Shown: positions 36,500 to 50,129, counted from the first letter of the stretch. The stretch: 64,000 nucleotides of DNA from Gnetum montanum (GCA_015680685.1 MNCI01005887.1:544152-608151); one strand, 5' to 3'. Notes: generated from the sequence alone by a model not told the origin. Program-made: numbers and translations.

Positions 36500-37700
36500 C
36501 CTGCAAGATAATCAACCACCATATATGATACATGGGCTCACCATTGGCTTGTTCATGAGGAAGCAAATGGCATTGTGGTTAGTGTGCAGAAATACTTTGT
36601 ATCCAAGCACATAGTGTCTAAACTTCTCTAGAGCATACACCACCATCATTAATTCTTCTCTATTGTGGTGTAATTTAGCTATGCACCCATGATGCTTTGA
36701 CTTATGCAGTGGATGTAATATGGGCATTTCTTATCATCCAACTATGTAAGCATAACTCCCAAGTCATAATTTGATATGTCTATGATTATATGAAATGGTC
36801 TGGACCAGTTAGGTGCTTGTAGAATTAGAGTTTCTATGAGCTTCTACTTAAGATTTTGTAATGCATTTTCTTATTCCTTAGTCCAGATGAATGGAGCATC
36901 TTTCTTTGTAAGCTCGACCAACGGCTTTGCGATCTTAAGGAAATTCTCTATAAAATGTCGGTAGTAGCCAGTGTGTCCAAGGAATGACGAGACATCTTTA
37001 ATACTTTCTGGTTGGCTAGTTATTCCTTTGATGACCTTTATCTTTTTAGGGTCCACCTCAATCCCTACCTGAGAAATTCTATGCCCCAGTACAATGCCCT
37101 CCTAGACCATTAGATGGATCTTCTGCTAATCAAGTTGAAGATTTATCTCCACACACCCTTTAAGCACTTACTCAAGGTTGTCCAAGGCTTGCTTAAATGT
37201 GGTGCCATAGGTGGAGAAGTCATCAATAAAGATTTCCACCTTGCTACTAATCTATTGCTGAAAAATGCTCAAGACTAAGTGTTGGAATGTTGTAAAAGAA
37301 CTACACAGACCAAAAGGCATCTTTCGATATGAAAAATTCCCCTAAGGACTATTGAATGTTGTTTGGCCTGATCCTCTCGTGTGATCTAGATTTGGTTATA
37401 GCCATTATAACCATCCAGAAATCTATAATAGCAATGCTCAGATATAGTATCCAACACTTGAATGTTGCCATATTCAACAGTTAGAATTCGATGCAAACCT
37501 GCCACTTATCACCTTTCTTTAGCACAATCGTGAGTGGGCTAACCAACTCAATATCTACAATGGAATAGATAAATCCCACCTTAAGGAGTTGTTCAATTTC
37601 CTCTTTGATGATCTACTTCAACTTGGGCTTCAACCACCACTATAACTACCTCTTTGGCTTCCTAGTCAGATCAATGTAGATACAATGTTAGCATATCCTA
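36500..37700 (-). pseudogene. Reverse transcriptase and RNase H of element B
   Basis: The RT catalytic motif reads VEIFIDDFSTYG, with the two aspartates at 37219-37224. The palm continues as EGIVLGHRIS and then the 36871-37056 frame with GIEVDPKKIKVI-like, SFLGHTGYYRHFI and TKKDAPFIW. The RNase H part (36512-36727) has REELMMVVYALEKFRHYVLG and TNHNAICFL (D of the family's 'YTDH' replaced by N). The stretch upstream of 37260 is broken by many stops. The motifs match Athila/Tat rather than chromoviruses. Confidence 0.88.
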
Positions 37701-38199
37701 GGATCAATCCCTATGAGTTGAAGATATGATCAAGCAAAAGGTATTGGCCATTTTTTGACCACCCTTAATAGCATCTATTTCTGTTTAGGAGCAAGATTGG
37801 CATTGATGATTACTGGATTGCCATTTTTAAAAAATGCATACTCCATGCTAGTAGGTAGAGTTTTTAATTGTAAGGGCTCTTGTTTAAAATTTTTAGGGAT
37901 TTCCAACTCTCCCCAATAGGTATCATCATTTACATCATCAGAGAGTTAGTGATGAACTTACTCCAATTCATTCATGCCTTCAACATTGGCACATGTCAAG
38001 CTCTCAGTAGGTTTCATGCAAAGTGTGCTACTTCCAAGATTAGCTATCACTCATTGGGTATCCTCCTATTCTATGGTTGTTGCGTATAGGCACCTTTGAA
38101 TATTTGCCTCATTTGCACACTTCCTGCATGAAGAAATGAATGCTCTTTTCATAGATCAAAGTTTTTGCATGCAGTTGCACCTTGTATCGTTGTACATGA

Positions 38200-38570
38200 T
38201 GCATGGAACTCATTTCTTCTTGATCTTTCTGAATACATTTTTCTTGGAAATTTCCAGGGAAAGATCTCTTATGCTCATTTTTGCATGAACAGTACTTAGC
38301 CACGCCCTTCCCATAATGATTGGAAAATCCCCCTTGTAGTTCTCAACTTTGATAACTAGGAAATCGATAGGATAAGACCACCCATAGATATTGGTTACAG
38401 TATCTTCTAGTAATTTCAATGGAATAGTGATGGACTGGTCTACCAATTCTAATATGATATTTCTCTCCTGGAGAGATGATAGGTTCTAGGCAGCATACAT
38501 TTCATGAGAAATTAGATTAACACTAGAAGCTAAATCCAAAATAGCTTTGCATGGTTCATTTCGAATAATA
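38200..38570 (-). pseudogene. Aspartic protease of element B
   Basis: The frames give AILDLASSVNLISHEMY near 38490-38540, where a retropepsin would have D-T/S-G-A; here it reads D-L-A, so the active site is lost. It continues with ELVDQSITIPLKLLED, YPIDFLVIKV and PIIMGRAWLS, the usual flap and ALGR-like ends. It lies between the gag remains and RT, in the right order. Confidence 0.75.
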
Positions 38571-40900
38571 TTCAACTAGATAAGTGAACTTCCAAGATCG
38601 GCTAATTTTCTGAAAAGGTTGCCAACCTGGATCTGGTTAGATATGGCATGAGTTAACATCACAGTGTAGATCTTAGGAGGCATGTGGTTTGAAGGGCTCT
38701 CAATTTGATGACTTGCAAAGGATGAGGAAGGAGTAGGCTGACCAACTGTGTGAGTTTGTGAGGGCTTAGGAGGGCTATTGGGTCGAAAGAGTGGTCTTTT
38801 GCAAGATGTAGGTTTTGAACCTTTTGTTTAATTAATCAGTTTTAGATTAATAGCCATTATACCATCACATTGTTGTGGCTGGGCTGGAAGCTCACCTTTC
38901 ATAGATGGAGCAAGTGGTAGCTATGTTGAGGGTAGGGGAATAAGTGTAGACACATGAGGAGGGTATGGATAGAATGTGGGATCCTTGCTAGGAGTTGGAG
39001 AATCAGTTCGGTGATATTCTGGAGGGCTGTAGTGATGCTAGAAAGGAGAAACATGACTGGAAGAGTCACATGGAGACAAGGGTTACTAAACATAGTACCC
39101 ATATAGATCTAGCTACCTATAAGGGTAGTGCTGTTGTGGTGGTGGCATCTCCCACGACTGTAATTTTTGCTACTACTGATATTACTCATATGGTTGTGGT
39201 GGAGTTCCACTTGGATAATAAGGTTGTTGCTGATGAAACTGCCTAGGATTGCCTTGAGGATAAGATAATCTTCTAGGTGTTTGCCTTTTTAATAGTCATG
39301 GATTCAGAGCATACCTCATAGATTCTTGTAAGTATGACATAACAAGGCAACATCTCTTAGGATGTTCATAGTGGTAGATGTCACACCCACCATCATTATC
39401 TAATTTAGTCTTCAAAACTTCTTCTAATATAGCAACTTCTTCTACTGTCACAATCACTACTCTACTCTCCTGATTCTTTTGATATATTTAGAGAGTATTT
39501 TGGAATTTTTCATCCAATGAATCCCACATTTTATGTACCTTGGCAAAATTTCAAACATAGATTTTTGGATTAGCAAGGTCTTTCATTATAGCACTGCATT
39601 AAGAGGTGACTCCTCCTCAATGTGACAAAAGTAAACCTTCTTCTTTCTGATGGAAGGATTCCTATTATATTGTTCTACACTTTTTTGTTTTCTCAACTCT
39701 CCTTCCTCTTTTGCTACCTGATGTATTACCCTTTGTATCTAATGGGCTCTTAATTTCCATATTCTTCTTGAGCATAGATCCTAAGCATTCTCTGTGTTTC
39801 CAAGTGAAGTCCATCTATGATATGGCGAAGTTGTTCTTGCTGAGAGTAACCATGGCCAAGGCATTGGTGTAATAATGAATAATATTTGTCCATGGCAGCA
39901 TCCAAGGGTTCATGTGTTCCTTGTTTTTAGCCTTTGATTTGCCTTCACAAGTTTGATAGTCTAGAGTACATATGATACTTGTCATTAAATATTTCTAGCA
40001 TTATGCTCCATCAATGGATTGATTCTAGTTCTAAACGCTGATACTAGCTTTCCACTTCCTTGATGAGTATTTTGGGGAATAGCTTAAGCTTTTGCCAATC
40101 ATTTTTAATATTTTGTAAGGCACAAGCATTATGAAAGGCTTGTAAATGTGTTTGAGGATTTGAGTTATATCCCCCCTCAAATCTACGGACATTGTTCATG
40201 TTTAGCCTCTTGATTCAGCTATCATTCACATGCCTAGTAGGAATTTTGATAGCCTTTGCAATTTTGAGCATATTTCAAGTGGCTACCAAAGGTTCATCGT
40301 CATGATCTCGATGACTTCTGTGATGTCCTCAGCCATCCCTTCGTTCATGGTAGTCTCTGTGATTATCATTATTGTTCCATCATCTATGATTTTGCTCAAA
40401 TTCGGAGGAGGAAGCTGAACCAAATGAAGAGGGCAAAGAGGGAGGAGAACTGCCACCACCATGGTGTCTACCACTTCCCCTTAATTTATCACAACCAAAA
40501 TCCTTAGAGTGATCATCATTATGCTTATCCAAGTTACCACTTTAACTCCCTTTCTTAGAACTCCCACAACTATGGGGCTCACTATTACTAGAACCCATAT
40601 TGTTAATTACTAATTTAGGATTTAGTTTCAGCATTCCTTCACTAGAGTCAAGAGGTGAAGAGTCTGCATGTTGAGAACCCTTGGAAAGAGGTTCCTTATT
40701 ATCTTTTTGATCTAGTAGGAACAAGGGGTTAGTGAACCATTTCCCCTTCATGTCTTTGCAATGCTTTTCATATTGTCGATCTTGTTTGTGTTCTATCTTA
40801 GTGGGACAGTAGTCTCGAAAGTCATGATCTTCCACAATGTACTCTCTATGAAGCTTCTTGATGCCCAACCTTGTAAGGGTTTGGAGCAGAATCTTGGGAA
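38571..40900 (-). pseudogene. gag of element B
   Basis: The gag begins near 40868 with a charged leader (KLHREYIVEDHDFRDYCPTK). The capsid-like core lies at about 40000-40230 and includes EGGYNSNPQTHLQAFHNAC; a LRHIIDGLHLETQRML segment follows near 39800. A cysteine/histidine part CDIYHYEHPK lies at about 39360-39380. A proline-rich tail with SWEMPPP (39149-39162) precedes the protease. The same blocks are found in element C. Stops and shifts are frequent. Confidence 0.75.
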
Positions 40901-41232
40901 TAGATCAATCAAGTGGCAATACAACATTCCCCTCCATGTCTCGCCATCTCATTTGTTTATCTTGATTAAGGACATAAGTAAAATTGGGTACAAACTCATC
41001 AGTATGAGTGTACAACACTTTGCATTCTTATGGTACTATTGACTTAGAATCATCATGCCTGTGAGAAGAAGAAGACATTTTTGCTAGAAACAATTTCTTA
41101 GTGTGCTTGTAGTATAGTTTTGATTAATTATTATGTATTTAATTTTTCTTTGAATGATTACAACCTTAGGATTTGATCCAACAATCCTAAATAATATTCA
41201 CCAACTCCTAAATAGCACATGTACCAAACTAC

Positions 41233-41255
41233 AAGTTCCCTGGTAATGGCACTAA
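41233..41255 (-). promoter_or_regulatory. Primer-binding site of element B
   Basis: After the LTR end TCATCA the minus strand reads TTAGTGCCATTACCAGGGAA. It matches the tRNA-Asp type TTGGCGCCGTTGCCGGGGA apart from transitions, mostly G-to-A, as expected for decay of methylated cytosines. Confidence 0.75.
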
Positions 41256-42137
41256 TGATGAGCGACGAGTAGACCCTATGCCCAACCATATGAATCACTA
41301 AGCATTCAAGCATGATCTCGTTGAATTTTATGGACTTATAGCCTTCTAAATACACTAGTCTCTGGGAAGTGAAACTAATTGCTATAGTCATTGTCTTCCC
41401 AATTACACTTATGAAATGCAAAGGTATGGTTAAGTGCAACTAAGGCATATGAATGTTATCATTCTTATATTTTGTGTTTTTAAGTCCCCTATGGATAAAA
41501 AATAACAAATAAAATAAAATAAGTAAATTGTTAATTTAATCTAACTAGCTATACCTAACTAATCCTAACATAAGCATATGTTCCCAATTGCTGTACATAT
41601 CCTGAACACCTTTAACACTACTGGGTTACCAAACGTTAAGCGTTACTAGGATTACCAAGCACCAAGAGTATGCTTGAAGTGGTTGTACTTATGTGCTTAA
41701 ATAATCACTATTTAATCTACCTTAATTTAGCTTCATTTATTATCTAATTACTTAAAGAATTAAATGAAATTACATAAAACATTAAATGCATAAATAAACA
41801 ATTAATCTATTTCAAAGTGCTGCAAGGTTTATCAGAAAGCTTATCTTTATTCCCATGCATACTACCATGCTCAAGTACAAAAGTGCTTGAATAAAGATCC
41901 ATACACACTTTCACTCCTACTATGGGCACTTAGAAAAATATTCTAACTTTCAAATGACAAAACTATAAGAGCTTTGCTACAACTATGACAAAAGATGTCA
42001 TAAACATGATGGGTTAGGATGTATTTATAGGCAAAAACAAACACTACGTCGATGAGGCCACGTTAATGCATTAAATCATGTGTTGATGGGCCCTAGTCGA
42101 CGGGGCCCAGTCAACACAAATAATTTACGATTCATTA
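41256..42137 (-). repeat. 5' LTR of element B
   Basis: An 882-bp LTR starting TGATGAGCGACGAGTAGACC and ending TTCATTA (a C-to-T change from TTCATCA). TATAAATA on the minus strand is at 42022-42029. The block upstream contains 'gatgaggccacg', 'gtcgacggggcc' and 'agtcaacac' units. Confidence 0.9.
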
Positions 42138-42188
42138 GATATATAGAATCATAATCATTATAGTTATTGGACATAGTTTCTTGGTTAT

Positions 42189-43056
42189 TGATGAGCGGCG
42201 AGGTACCCCTACATCCAACCATACAAATGACAACCATTCATGCATGATCTAGTCGAATTTCATAGATGGGACTAGTTGTGGCATCTAGATCGTTAGGCTT
42301 TCATCACAATTCGTTACCTTCCCACTTGGACTAGTGGTAGCTTTGTCATGTATGGTTTAGTCCAAATTTAGGCATATGATGTTGTCTAATTCTATGCTAC
42401 TCCTAATGACGATAAAGAGATAAATTAACTAAGTTAATGAACAATGAAAAATAAGATCTAAACTAGCCTATGTGCGATGAGTGTCTTCTTTTAATCATCT
42501 GTATATGCCTTGGACTTCGTGAGACTACTTTTGGAATTTCCAAGCATATGTCATTGCGTGTGCCAAATGATATACTGCTGAATTACCAAGTATCTACACT
42601 TAAATGCTCATGATTAAGATGTACTTATTTTGCTTAATGACAATAATAGTAAATAGCAATAAATGAAAACGTTAACTAAGAAGAATAGAAAATAATTAAC
42701 CAATGAAATAAATAATTAAAGTAATAATAAATCTAAGTGAATGTGGCAATGATGGAAGTAATCTCAATCTTTATTTCTAGTCATGTAACATGTCCAAGTA
42801 TGTCACACTCAAACAAAGGTGTCATATGATTACAAACGTTAGACTGTGGACATGTACTGGAAATAACAAGACTCTAAGAAAGACTATCAAAAACTAAGAA
42901 CTAAAACTATCTTCTCTATATTATGTCTCAACAATGCACCCAAGTGTTGTATTTATAAGCTAGCACAGAGGGAGATGATATTGGATATCCAATATCACTT
43001 CTTGGGCTCCAATATCAGGTATTTGATATTAGGACTGATAGGTTCATGACTCATCA
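42189..43056 (-). repeat. 3' LTR of element C
   Basis: 868 bp, starting TGATGAGCGGCGAGGTACCC and ending GACTCATCA. TATAAATA on the minus strand is at 42950-42957. Its U3 block carries GATATTGGATATCCAATATC and CAGGTATTTGATATT units, a version of the GATATCGCG block of A with the CpGs lost. Confidence 0.9.
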
Positions 43057-43329
43057 TACCTCCATGATTGGATGAAAACTCATCCTTGAGTTAAAAAAAA
43101 TGAGGAACAAGTTCTTTATAAAATATTGGAAAGGTATGGAATTATTGACTAACTTAAACAATAAACAAAACAATTAACTCTCACATGCCACAATGGTGTA
43201 GTATAAAAAATGGGACACAATATTGCAAGACAAAAATTGGGAAGCTCATGTAGTGCTTGGAGGCAATGGATCTCCCATTGGTTGCTTCCCTTTGTAACCA
43301 AGCTTGTGAAATTTGTAGAGAGCAAGCAA

Positions 43330-45934
43330 TGCCTACAACTTTTCTTCTTCTGTCCATGGGTCATGTATCATCCAGGCTATTGAACTAACATGTGTTGATG
43401 TTGGTACGTCCCAAGGGCATGGTAGTTGCAAAAACATTTGATTGGCCTTCACGTACCAGACTGTAAACTGTCGTAATTCTTCCTCAAAGGTCCTAGATTT
43501 TTTTTTAATTCATGATAATTTGTCAATGTCCTAGCAAGGTCTGAGGCAACATCCTTTTATTCGTGGTATCGAGCTTTGATCACCTCTAATTCTAAGTTTG
43601 CCACATGCAACTTCTACAAAGTGTCTTTCTAATTGGCAAACCCTTTTTCATATAATGCATAGGTGGTCCCTACCTACTTCTCTAGGTCATTCTAAGGTTG
43701 ACTTGCTTTTAACATGGTAAGGTTGGTATATCTAGGGTTAGCCAACACCATGTATTCTTTCAAATCTTCAATTTGTAGGTCTTTATTCTTTACTTCCAAC
43801 TACTAGACTAGTGCATAGCTATCCAACATTAGCTGCCACTTAGTATTTTGTGTTGACAGGGACCCAATCCAAGCTTTAGGCATCTAGATTTCCTTCTCAT
43901 TTATTTGCTTATACATGCCTACCTAGTCATGGAAGTGTTCCTTTAGCTTTTCATGCTTCTTGGTCTCATTTTGCCATGCATTAATTTCTATTGCAGACTT
44001 TTGTTGAATAGTGTGGACCTCTTCCATTAAGAGGGTTCTATTTTCTCTGGCCAATTTATTGATATCCTGGTTGATCCTCACTAGTTGTTCTCTTAATTGG
44101 TGGACACTCTCCTCAAGAATATTCTTTTTCTTTTCAATTGTGGTCAACCTTGAATTTCGGAGGCAAGCTGCTTGTTTTCCTCTTGCACGATGGTCAATGC
44201 GTTTTTATACGCGTAGGATTTTGCATCAACAACTAAGGCATTCCATACTACTTTCTTCTTTTCTTGTTCTATAGCTAGACTCTCCTCAGTCAACTTGGCC
44301 TGTATCTCCATCCTAAATTATTCTAGCTAGTTAGGTGCAAAAAACCAGGAAAGGTCTCATCTTTCAACTCTCAAGGCAACCAGCTCTTGTTGTAACCTTT
44401 GCACTTCTGCTTCTATCTACCCTAACTTTAGCCATAACTAGCTTTCCTTTAGTGGCTATGAGGTCTAACTATGCCACAGTGACATCACTGGGGATGTCAA
44501 ACAAGGTGGTCATCACTTACCCTATCTACAACAATTGATCTAGCACATCCTCATGCACCATAGGAGTCATCGAAGTCCCAACCAACATTTATGCATCTTT
44601 GGTCCCAGCAAGATCTACTAGGGGCACAACAAGCACATTAAATGATTCTTTGATATGATCTGTAATCACTTATACTGCCCCTGCCACATCCTAATATTGC
44701 ATTACCACAACTATGGCACCTTCTCCAGTTTCAAGTATCACTTGGAAGGATGCGACATTTTTAGAGATTTTCTTGGACCATTGGGATCCTCTTTCTGATT
44801 ACAACAAGATCTCTCCCCTTGTTGGATTAGTTGAAATGGTGGGTTGTATGTTATCATTGAGTACTTTGAAGAGATTACACTCATCTTTGCTTCCCTAACT
44901 AACAACCTTAACGATTTTCTATAAATGACTCATTGAGGGCCTGTAGTCTTACGGTGGTGGTGGTGGTGGAGCTTGTGTTTTTGGACACTGTTCTTCTCTG
45001 ATTCTTACTCTTCACCAAGGTCTTTTTTGGTGTTGTATGTTTGAGAGGTTCGATGAAAGAGACGTTCTGAGCCTTCCTAGGAATATCATTTGTATACCCC
45101 AAGATTCTAGCACATTTGCATAAGTTTCTAGTTGGGTGAGGGAATGGGAGTGTTGGTTTCCCCTTTTTCTCCTCAAACTGCCTCTGAATTTCAGTGAAGT
45201 AGAATTGGAAAAGATTCACCACATATTTTCCCATTAGGATAGCACTTCCCCTAGCTGCATATGTTGAGATTCGGTTGAGCCCTTTGGTGGAAAATAGATG
45301 GTATGTATCAATATTGAAATATGTCCTCTCCTCTAGAGTTAGTTCATTATATGTTTTGCCTTCTTTGCCATATGCTCATTTCAGCCACAATTTTCTAGTG
45401 TCAGGTTGGATTTGGTGGATAGATGGGCTACCTTAGCCCCTTCATTTGGAAAATTAAGAGTTGCTACAATTGCCTTGACTGAGAAAGAGACATTAACTCT
45501 ACAAATGTTTATAGTGGTGCCTTCATCTTTGTTATGCCAGAATTGGTGGATCTCACCAAGGTACCATTCGTCACTGTTTGAGAGAGTAGGCCATAAGGAT
45601 GATGCTTGAAGTTGCATCTGAAACGTTTTCGGGGCAAACTTCATAAATGGACCAAAATTCATCTCCACGATGATCATGGTCAACATGGACTTTTCTTGGA
45701 TGGCCTTAAGACATTTAGGGGGCAACATGGGACATTGTCCCTACACGAGGGCCTATGGTTCTACAACCTCTTCTTGGACTAACTATCCTATGACAGGAGC
45801 CCCTCGATGAATGTTGAATGATTAATCTTTCTGCTCCTTATGCTCTGCACATTCACTTTGTTAGCCTCAGCCACATCGTGGGTGCTTGGCTGCTCTCTAC
45901 AAAGGTTCTCCTTATGCTCCTCTTTTTAGGGCCA
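43330..45934 (-). pseudogene. 3' ORF of element C (same unknown family as in B and E)
   Basis: A probable start ATG at 45934 follows TTGATTGTAG. In order: a segment with MNFGPFMKFAP, SSLWPTLSNSDEWYLGEIHQF (45381-45728), a basic linker rich in K/T (44908-45234), a coiled coil with QLREQLVRINQDINKLAREN (43923-44147), and the C-terminal block with PCPWDVPTS and AWMIHDPWTEEEKL (about 43340-43500). The first three align with element E and the last with B and E. It is broken by stops, giving about 865 codons in all. A role in packaging, movement or an env-like function is open; I see no diagnostic motif. Confidence 0.72.
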
Positions 45935-47950
45935 TCTACAATCAAGTAAAGATTAGGTCTTACTAAAGTATCGATGGTTACCATTAATATATGTATACCA
46001 TACTCCAAACCCTAATTCATTAAGTGCTTAATTCATATGATTATAGAGTTAGAAAAGTTTCCAAGAAAAATTCCCAAAGAGTGTTTATCTTCTTTTACAA
46101 CCCTTCGCAATCAATTCCTTTTTTCTTATGTGTGACTTATTATAATGGTTATGGTCCCTTGGGTAAAAAAAATTAAGGTTTTTGACATTACCACGATTGA
46201 CTTTTCGGTATAACACTTATGATTTTTAACATTCTTACCCTTATAATACCCTTCGAGCATTAGTAAATTATCAAAAATTGGGACAAGTTTTCCACACAAG
46301 CAACCCCCACAACTAACTTGAACACTCCAGGTTTAGATAGGTATAGACAACATAGAAATTAGAGTGGTAGAGAGCCAAATATTATAAGTAGAAAGTGGAT
46401 GGGCAGAGCTCTAAGTTATGAGAGAAGATTTGAACAACTTCCCTAGTTGCTAATGATGAGAATGAAGTTTGGGCACTCGATATTAGGTATCTGACATCAC
46501 GTTTCACCTGATATTGGGTACTCGATATCAAGGTCCAAGAATATGCATTAAATCAGATAACTAAGCATGGAAAATGAAGCTCTCTGATTGGTTGGAAGGT
46601 TTAAAGTTAGGTCCATAATTCTGGGGTAAGTGGAAAATCAGTTTAGGGCATTAAAAGTGTAAGAAGGTGGAGTCAACAATGTGAAAATCTTTAGAATAAG
46701 CAAGAAAAAGAACATTGAAATCGAGGTTGTGGATGGATCAAGTTACATAAGAAGGGAAACTATGAAATTTAATAATTATGCACTTGGAAGGTTAAGAATG
46801 ATGTGGTTGTGTTAAACACGTACAAGTTACACAAGTGGGTCCTCCCCAAAGCAGGCTCTAGCTTATGATGCCCTTGTGTAACCACACCTAAAAATGTTCG
46901 TGGGCACTAAAGGGGTTAAATGCAACGCATGCTTGTGCAACAAAACACACATGTTAAAAGCACCAATTTGAGATAATAACTCTATGTTACATAAAACCAC
47001 AAGTTAGGATCAAATAGACAACGAGATGAGATGGACTATAGAAAGGATTGTAGAAATTGGGACATGAGGTGCCTTACCATAGACATAATGAATCCTTGTG
47101 TATTATTAATGGTTAAATAATCATGAGTCCTTCTTTCCAAGATTCAAACCAGGTCCAAACCACATTTCAGTGAAATCACATTATTTCATCATGTCGGCGA
47201 ACAACCATTAGACTATTATAGTTACAAGGAATAACATCACTTGGCATTTTGTCCAAGGGAGGAGCTTCTTTATGGCACATGTGTTTTTTTTATGGTTTTG
47301 AGAAGCTGTCAACCTTTAAGCATGGGTACATGTCTTTCCAGTGGGACCTATAGAATTTATTCAGTGCCTTTTTATAGTACTCTTACTTCCATTTTTCGTT
47401 AGATCTACAAGGATATAATTACTACCTCAGTAACCTAATAGAACATACAGAAGTGGCCAAAGAGAATCCACAGATCCCCTTGATGTCGCACCCCTTACAT
47501 TCCACCTTGTTTCTGCACTCTTCTACCCAAACACAATGATTACGAATTTATTTTTAGGTTGTATGATGGAAAATAATATCATTATGAATAGGGTAAGAAC
47601 CTCTTATTAATGGAATGAGTGGATGGATGGTGTGGTCTCAATGTCTGAATAATCAGTCCCTTATGACTTGACAACATAAAGAAAACCTCATCTCAATGGA
47701 CTACATGATTGTTTTATTCATAAGAGAAATTACATAACAAAGAAAATGAAAACAATAGATAGAAAAAATAGGAAAAATTATATCAAGAAATAGGAGAATG
47801 ACAAAAATTATATTACAAAAAGATAAAAAATACTTAAGAATCCTGAAGATTAGAATTGGTGGTGGGGGGGGGGGGACCCCATGACTAAACACTTGACCAT
47901 GATAAGAATTAATAAGTGGATAGGTAGGATCCATACATGTATAAAATATT
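45935..47950 (-). other. Noncoding region of element C
   Basis: It aligns in blocks with the noncoding region of B: 'gtgggtcctccccaaagcag' at 46837, a mid part near 47280-47350, and the A-rich part at 47700-47850. PPT-like motifs are at 46302-46315 and 47876-47887. A run of 12 G lies at 47864-47875. Confidence 0.65.
46380..46533 (-). promoter_or_regulatory. Putative internal promoter for the element C 3' ORF
   Basis: A TATAATA box on the minus strand (46380-46386) lies about 450 bp before the ATG at 45934. Upstream (46476-46533) is a block with GATATCGAGTACCC, AATATCAGGT and GTGATGTCAGATACCTAAT. This resembles the U3 block of C-type LTRs (for example the reverse complement of 51004-51070) and not that of B or E. 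Confidence 0.5.
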
Positions 47951-50129
47951 GGAAACCGTTCATGCCCAAACCACCAGGTGTTTGTTGATGTTGTGGTGGC
48001 TAGGTAGACAAATCATTGGTTACACACTTGATTGTTAAATGTTTGGTGGATTAGGGTATGAGGTGTGTTATCATGATAGATGTTTGGCCCACAATTGCAT
48101 CCTTGATCATGATATAGTATGCATGGATTTGTTGGTCTCCCCACGCTTGTAGATTCATTACTTGTGTTTGGAGTTAGAGTAATAATGGATGGTGGCTCGT
48201 GTGTAGGATTAGAGGATGTGATGGTGAAAAGGAAGGTCATGTACTAGATTGGCATTATGTTGGCTTGGATGATGTGGTAGACCCATGAGTCTTTTGCTTT
48301 GGCTTACGACCTTTCCTCTAGAAGGGATGTTCTTAAAGTTGCAGTTGAGACCCCCTAGTATCAGCATATTTATGCACATTTGCAACACAAGTGGCATTCT
48401 TTTGTTAATATTGTGGTGTTAAACCTTCTTATGTCTTGGGTGGTGGCATGTAATGAGGTGGAGTATGAGAATATCAAGGGTAGGATGGATGATAAGAGGT
48501 GCGAGGTGGTGATCCCTCAAGAGATGTCAAGGGTTGATGATACTCGAAAGAGTGGTAGTGGTGATTTGAAGTAGAGGACATAGAACTAGTTAGAGAAATA
48601 AGGTGTTGAACATAATATCTGTGTGGGTTTGATGGATAGGAAGGATAGGGCTGATTTGGTGGTAGCCTCCCCCATGACTATGGTTGTTGCCATTGTGGTT
48701 GATGATAATATTGAGGTTGGTAATAAGTCCCCCTAGGATAGTACAATTTGTTGTGGGATTATCTATAATTACCTTGTGGAAGAAGAAATCTCCTAGGCAT
48801 GTGCTTCTATACAAACTTTCAATTTAATGCACCTGCCCAATGCTCATGTAGATGCAATAAGATTGGGGAATGACCTTTCCGATGGTCATATATGTAGATG
48901 TCACATCCATTATCTTCTTCTGTGGTTGAGTCTATACCCTCACTTCCTTTACCCATTTTTCCTATTTGCCAAAAAACATTCCTAACTGTTTCTTCATTCT
49001 GTACCCTTTGTTTAGCATGATTTCTTGGCTTGTTTTGCATGATCCTCTCCTCAATCATCTCAATATGGGTTATAATGTTTTCATATATCCATTTGAACAT
49101 CCTATTAAACTTTGCTTCAAGCTCATCAATAGACTTCTATATCGGCAAGGTTTGTTACGGAATCACCTTATCAAGAGCTACCTCTTTCTCTGTAACATAG
49201 ATATGGAGCTTCTTCTATTGAAGAGTTCGGTCCCAATGATTTTTCTCAACATTCTCCCATTTTCATATCTCTCCTTCTTCTTTTGCCACACATTCAATTA
49301 GTTCTCAGACCTGATGGGCTTATAGATCATATAATTGACCTGGGGCATACATCCCAAGGGTCTCCCTTATTTCATTATGAAGCCCATCTATGATGTGGAA
49401 TAGTTGCCTTTCCTCAAAGAAACCATAGCCTNAACTTTCAATGTTATACCAAGCACAAGCATCATCGAAGGCTTGTAAATGATGTTGCAAATTTGAATCA
49501 TAACCTCCTTTAAATTCAAGAATATTATTCATATCAAGCCTGGGTAGGCGACTCTCTTTGCGATGCCTGCGAGATATCTTAACTACCTCTGTGATCTGCA
49601 TTAGGCCCAAAATGGCCAAAAAGGGTTTATCATCATCATATAGGTTGTGATGAAAATTTTGATTCGGTTGATTATGATAATTTTGTTTATGTTCATGTTG
49701 ATGACTATGATCGTTCTTGAGGGTTCGATTTTTGTTTCTATTCCAATCCTTTAGTGGAGCTTTATCTTCATACCTATGTTCATCTTTGTTAGAACTAGAC
49801 ATTAAAAGAAAAGAGGAAGATGAGGAACCAGAAGGATTGCCATGTTTTCTATGGTGTTCCCTAGGGTGCCTTAATGTATCATTTCTTGGTTTTGAGAAGG
49901 TCTTAGGCCTTGAGGCCTCCCCTAGTTCAAGACTTACGTCATCTCCTCGAAGATTGTCTACCTTAGGTGAATGTAGTCTTTGAGTGTTGTCAAGGTGGTC
50001 ATGAACATAAGAAACCCCTACATAAGGTTGGTCACTCCAATTTTCCTCATTATATATCTCATTAGTTCTCCAATGAATGTTTTCATTATACAGTACATTA
50101 TTGCTTCCTTGTGGAAGAGACATTGTCAT
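47951..50129 (-). pseudogene. gag of element C with internal deletion
   Basis: The frame 49320-50129 is open for 269 codons from ATG 50129 (one undetermined base at 49432). It has a charged, His/Ser-rich N-terminal half and a capsid-like part, LDMNNILEFKGGYDSNLQ, HHLQAFDDACAWYNIE, then directly FFEERQLFHIIDGL. In element B about 120 residues lie between these last two blocks, so C has an internal deletion. The part downstream (48819-49100 and below) gives NGCDIYIYDHRKGHS and a proline-rich tail with QP-SWGRLPP (stop shown as a dash). No protease follows. Confidence 0.78.

Larger units (their letters stand above)
23742..42137 (-). mobile_element. Element B: decayed Athila/Tat-type Ty3/gypsy retrotransposon, nested
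   Basis: The element is bounded by LTRs at 23742-29062 (3', interrupted) and 41256-42137 (5') and flanked by the 5-bp duplication GATAT (23737-23741 and 42138-42142). Coding order on the minus strand is gag, protease, RT, RNase H, integrase, long noncoding part, 3' ORF. The lineage call rests on the RT segment VEIFIDDFSTYG, the integrase DYYKKWVEA and ALWAYHS motifs and a tRNA-Asp-like PBS. All frames are broken. After removal of element A, the solo LTR and their duplicated sites, the original would be about 13.1 kb. Confidence 0.92.
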
